Part shown: positions 61,315 through 64,000 of the stretch, in pieces
Layout: every line of letters starts with the position of its first letter
Position numbering within the stretch: position 1 is the stretch's first letter
Origin: CAXXOK01 sp964584315
GTDB lineage: Bacteria; Bacillota; Clostridia; Christensenellales; Aristaeellaceae
Reading direction: 5' to 3'
NCBI GenBank assembly: GCA_964584315.1
Contig: CAZOZO010000015.1
Coordinates: 1-64,000, forward strand
DNA: 64,000 bases
Translations under genes and position numbers: made by a program
Notes under the pieces: generated by a model
Seen by the model: the letters and a program-made list of their open reading frames with translations, nothing else
Databases searched by the model: none
Told to the model about the DNA's origin: nothing

Positions 61315-62556
61315 TTACTTACCGGCGGCTTCCAGCGTGTCCACAAACTCCTGCGCGGTCATGGTGCCGCCGCAGAGCTTCTTGAAGTTCTCCACGATGA
61401 TGGGGGTCATGTCCGGGTTGTCCTGGATACCGGCAGCCCAGGGATAGCGAACCTTGACGTTGTCCATCACGGGCTTGACGTTGGCCAGCGCGGCAGGCCA
61501 ATCGGTGTTGGTGGTATCCGCGGGGATGCCCCAGCTCTCCTGTGAGAGCTCCTGGTCGAACTGCCCCTTGGTCACGTAGGTGATCAGGTCGAACGCCTCG
61601 GCGGCCACCTGCGTGTTCTTGTTGATGCCGTAGGCCTGCGCGCCGAAGTTGGCGGCGTCAAGGCCGGTCAGACCGCCTTCGACAGTCGGGTAGGCGAAGC
61701 AGCCGAACACAAAATCCGGGTCGGTCATCTCGCGCACTTCGTTGGGCAGCCAGCTGCCGTTTAGGTACATGGCGGCGGCGCCTTCCAGCGCGAACTCGCC
61801 GTTCTGGTTGGTGGGCCACACGCTGGAGGCGATGGTGGGCGAGAAGAAGCCCTTGGCGGCCAACTCCTCATACTGCTGCGCGGTCTTGAGCACGGCGGGT
61901 TCCTCGGCCCACAGGCCTTCCTTGACAACCTTGCTCACGCCGTCGCTGCCAAGGTAACGGGCCATGTGGTACCCAAGCATGCAGTCGATGTACGCATCGT
62001 CGCAGGTGATCGGGATATAGCCCGCGTCCTTGATCTTCTGGCACACGTCGAGGAACTCGGCCCAGGTGGTGGGCACGGCGGTCACACCGGCGGTCTCGAA
62101 GATAGCGGGGTTGTAGAAGAAGTTGAACACAAACGGCTGGTAGGGGATGCTCATCAGCTGGCCGCCCGCGCTGTCGCGGCACGCAGCCATCAGGCCGGCG
62201 TTGGCGGTGGCTTCATAACCCGTAGACGCAGCCAGCTCTTCCAGGTTGAGCAGGTATTTGTTCCAGGTCTTGCTCACGCGGTCGATGTCCTCGTCAAACA
62301 GGTCGATCGTGGTGCCAGCTTCCAGCGCGGCCTCAAGGCCCTCGCGGATGCCGTTGCGGCCCTTGAACTGGAGGTCTACCGTGTTGCCGGTGGCGGCCAC
62401 ATACGCGTCCACGGCCTTCTGGATCACCATGCCCTGCGGCTCGGTGCTGTTCCACATGGACCAGTAGACGATCGTCTTGCCTTCCGCGTTGGCGGCGATG
62501 GTCACCATGGAGAGGGAAAGCACGATCACAAGGAACATTGCGAGAACCTTTCTCAT
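61315..62556 (-). CDS. Extracellular sugar-binding protein (ABC, CUT1)
   Basis: The 413-residue product has a signal peptide (residues 1-24, MRKVLAMFLVIVLSLSMV to the ANA-E cleavage site) without a lipobox Cys, unusual because Gram-positive binding proteins are normally lipoproteins. The mature part begins KTIVYWSMWNSTEPQG and has the SBP_bac_1 helix features PTTWAEFLDVCQKIKDAGYIP. It binds a sugar for the two permeases. AGAGGAGG precedes ATG 62556. Confidence 0.9.
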   Translation of the reverse strand: MRKVLAMFLVIVLSLSMVTIAANAEGKTIVYWSMWNSTEPQGMVIQKAVDAYVAATGNTVDLQFKGRNGIREGLEAALEAGTTIDLFDEDIDRVSKTWNKYLLNLEELAASTGYEATANAGLMAACRDSAGGQLMSIPYQPFVFNFFYNPAIFETAGVTAVPTTWAEFLDVCQKIKDAGYIPITCDDAYIDCMLGYHMARYLGSDGVSKVVKEGLWAEEPAVLKTAQQYEELAAKGFFSPTIASSVWPTNQNGEFALEGAAAMYLNGSWLPNEVREMTDPDFVFGCFAYPTVEGGLTGLDAANFGAQAYGINKNTQVAAEAFDLITYVTKGQFDQELSQESWGIPADTTNTDWPAALANVKPVMDNVKVRYPWAAGIQDNPDMTPIIVENFKKLCGGTMTAQEFVDTLEAAGK

Positions 62557-62617
62557 CGAAAAAGCCTCCTCTTTGATTGTCAGCGCACCGGATTCGGCGC
62601 ACCAAGCTTATGGCCTT

Positions 62618-62646
62618 ATCATAGGCATTTTACCTTGTCTTCACAA
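62618..62646 (-). promoter_or_regulatory. Promoter of the sugar-uptake operon
   Basis: Minus strand TTGTGA (62641-62646), 17-bp spacer, TATGAT (62618-62623). It is likely controlled by the divergent AraC-type regulator. Confidence 0.6.
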
Positions 62647-62742
62647 CGGAATATTCCCCCTATAATTCGTACTATCTTCCGCATTTCGCCTTTTTGTGCT
62701 ATGATGGCTCACAGGGTATTCTGAAAACCGAAGGTGAACCGT

Positions 62743-63579
62743 ATGCTTTCCACCAGCGACTACCACCGGTTGGGCCGCCTGCTCAATGCTTTGCACCAGT
62801 GCATGGATATCAAGTTTGCGCTGATGAACCGTGAGGCGCGTGAGGTGTATACCTCCAGCTACCAGACGGCGTTCTGCCGCGCTATCGCGCAGACGCCCGG
62901 CGGCTACGAGCGCTGCGTGCAGTGCGATTGCGACGCGCTGCGCGACATCCGCAGCACTCAAAAAATGAAGAAGTATTACTGCCACGCAGGCCTGATCGAA
63001 ATCGCCCTGCCGGTAACGGAGAGCGGCGAGATCATCGCCACCATCCTGTTCGGGCAGATGCTGGACGAGAGCCCTCGGGACGAGCAGTGGGAGCGCGTGC
63101 GCCGCCTGTGCGCCTGGTATCCCGATCAGGACGAGCTGTATCAGTACTTCCTGCGCCTAAGGCGCATCTCCACCCAGCAGATCAGCGCCACCACGGAGAT
63201 CGTGCACGCCTGCGTGAGCGAGGTGCGCCTCTCTGGTATCGTGGCCACCAGCAATCAGGACGACGTGCACCGACTGCTCAGCTTTCTGGATACGCACTAC
63301 GACGCGCCCATCAGCGTGGAGGCGGTGTGCAAAGAGCTTTCCATGGGCAAAACACGGCTATACCAACTGTGCAAGGCAAGGCTGGGCAAAACCATCGTTC
63401 AACTGCTCAACGAACGCCGACTGGAAGCCGCCAAAGAACTGTTGATCACCACCAACCAGACTGTGCAGTTCATCGCTGATACGGTGGGTATCCCCGATTT
63501 CAACTACTTTACCAAGCTGTTCCGCCGCTACGAGGGCTTCACGCCCAGCGAATATCGCAAGCGCCAAACGCAGGCCTGA
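62743..63579 (+). CDS. AraC-family regulator with PocR-type sensor domain
   Basis: The 278-residue product has an N-terminal PocR-like ligand-binding domain (about 1-165) with its conserved Cys set (FCRAIAQTPGGYERCVQCDC and YYCHAGL) and two AraC helix-turn-helix motifs at the end (SVEAVCKELSMGKTRLYQL and VQFIADTVGIPDFNYFTKLFRRYEGFTPSEYR). The divergent place to the sugar operon makes it its probable activator. ATG 62743; GAAGGTGA before it. Confidence 0.88.
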   Translation: MLSTSDYHRLGRLLNALHQCMDIKFALMNREAREVYTSSYQTAFCRAIAQTPGGYERCVQCDCDALRDIRSTQKMKKYYCHAGLIEIALPVTESGEIIATILFGQMLDESPRDEQWERVRRLCAWYPDQDELYQYFLRLRRISTQQISATTEIVHACVSEVRLSGIVATSNQDDVHRLLSFLDTHYDAPISVEAVCKELSMGKTRLYQLCKARLGKTIVQLLNERRLEAAKELLITTNQTVQFIADTVGIPDFNYFTKLFRRYEGFTPSEYRKRQTQA

Positions 63580-63990
63580 CGGGTTCCTGTTTCGCCGTGC
63601 AGGCTGCGAAACCCTGCCGAAACCAGCGCCCCGCCCTGTTGCAAGGCGCCTCAAACCTGCCTGAGCCGCCCCGCGTAAGGGCGGCTTTTTCGTTTTCGGC
63701 ATTTGTATCAACCTTTCCATTTTGATGCTTACAGTCCAGTGTACAAGCAGCGTTCCTCATCGTAAATATATTATATAACATCACCATATGCTTCTGGCGA
63801 TGTTCTGATACAAGTTTTCCAATTCTCTTCCATCCTTAGTTTCTTTGATAATACAACCCGTTCTCCCAACCCACTCCTCAAGTGACCAAGCATGCGCAAC
63901 AAATGACAACCGCGTGCCATGACTTCGCCCGCCCGAAACGCTACAATGACACCATCGAAACGACATAGGCGTCTGGCCGGAAAGGATACA
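63580..63990. other. Intergenic stretch after the AraC gene
   Basis: It contains the terminator at 63664-63690 and AT-rich sequence. A short minus-strand frame (63781-63993) has no recognisable family. TACAAT at 63942-63947 could be a -10 for the gene that begins at 63992. Confidence 0.5.
63664..63690 (+). terminator. Terminator of the AraC-type gene
   Basis: A perfect 8-bp stem (63664-63671 with 63679-63686), 7-nt loop, then TTTTT. Confidence 0.8.
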
Positions 63991-63991
63991 C

Positions 63992-64000
63992 ATGCGTGTT
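63992..64000 (+). CDS. Start of a further gene, cut by the window edge
   Basis: ATG 63992 has GGAAAGGA 8 nt upstream, a good ribosome site. Only three codons are visible, so no product can be named. Confidence 0.35.

Noticed and set aside
63781..63993. 70-residue minus-strand frame at the right edge
   Set aside because: No ribosome site and no family; it overlaps the start region of the next + strand gene.
1..64000. CRISPR array, insertion sequence or rRNA operon
   Set aside because: I saw no regular direct repeats with spacers, no transposase and no rRNA signature in the window.

Overview
The window is a GC-rich chromosome segment from a low-oxygen, Gram-positive bacterium of the Bacillota, most likely class Clostridia. 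The grounds are: pcrA next to ligA behind a YerC/TrpR-like gene, the rpsF-ssb-rpsR and darA-holB-ricT groups, an rsmD-coaD pair, ferredoxin-dependent IorAB, strong AGGAGG-type ribosome sites, TTG/GTG starts and Gram-positive-type LexA boxes. Species cannot be read from the sequence.

Region 1 (1 to about 15.5 kb, possibly to 17.7 kb) is the right half of a tailed, siphovirus-type prophage, all on the + strand. In order it holds the 3' end of the HK97-type capsid gene, a peptidoglycan-binding protein, head-tail connectors, tail terminator, major tail protein, tail assembly chaperone with a -1 frameshift site, tape measure (broken by an in-frame TAG), distal tail and Gp37-like proteins, distal or fibre proteins, endolysin and holin. 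After the lysis genes comes an AT-richer secreted-protein gene with its own promoter and terminator, which looks like a moron. Then come a Y-family polymerase with two LexA boxes and an HTH protein. A tRNA-Lys whose 3' end faces the prophage is the probable attachment site; no integrase lies in the window.

Region 2 (17.7-38.9 kb) is core chromosome: yerC-pcrA-ligA, a homocysteine methyltransferase-like gene, mntP behind a yybP-ykoY manganese riboswitch, a pentapeptide-repeat protein, an acetyltransferase, a coiled-coil protein with coaD, rsmD, a membrane protein and alr, an aromatic 2-oxoacid operon (iorA-iorB-paaK-ACT), rpsF-ssb-rpsR, and darA-holB-ricT.

Region 3 (38.9-55.2 kb) is accessory. 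It has a split beta-propeller-like gene, tRNA-Val, a flavin-type split-barrel protein, a GNAT gene with an internal TGA, a C39-like cysteine protease, a secreted esterase, a large HTH regulator, a periplasmic-sensor GGDEF-EAL protein, a frameshifted GGDEF membrane protein, and a stress-type cluster of SRPBCC, VOC and DUF1801 proteins.

Region 4 (55.2-63.7 kb) is a sugar-uptake and activation locus. A divergent PocR/AraC regulator faces a substrate-binding protein and two permeases, followed by a DUF5107-TPR protein, a sugar-phosphate nucleotidyltransferase and an N-acetylhexosamine 1-kinase-like enzyme. No transporter ATPase and no phosphorylase are present.

Four genes are interrupted by a single stop or indel (tape measure, beta-propeller, GNAT, GGDEF). 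These may be real decay or sequence errors, and each is reported separately.
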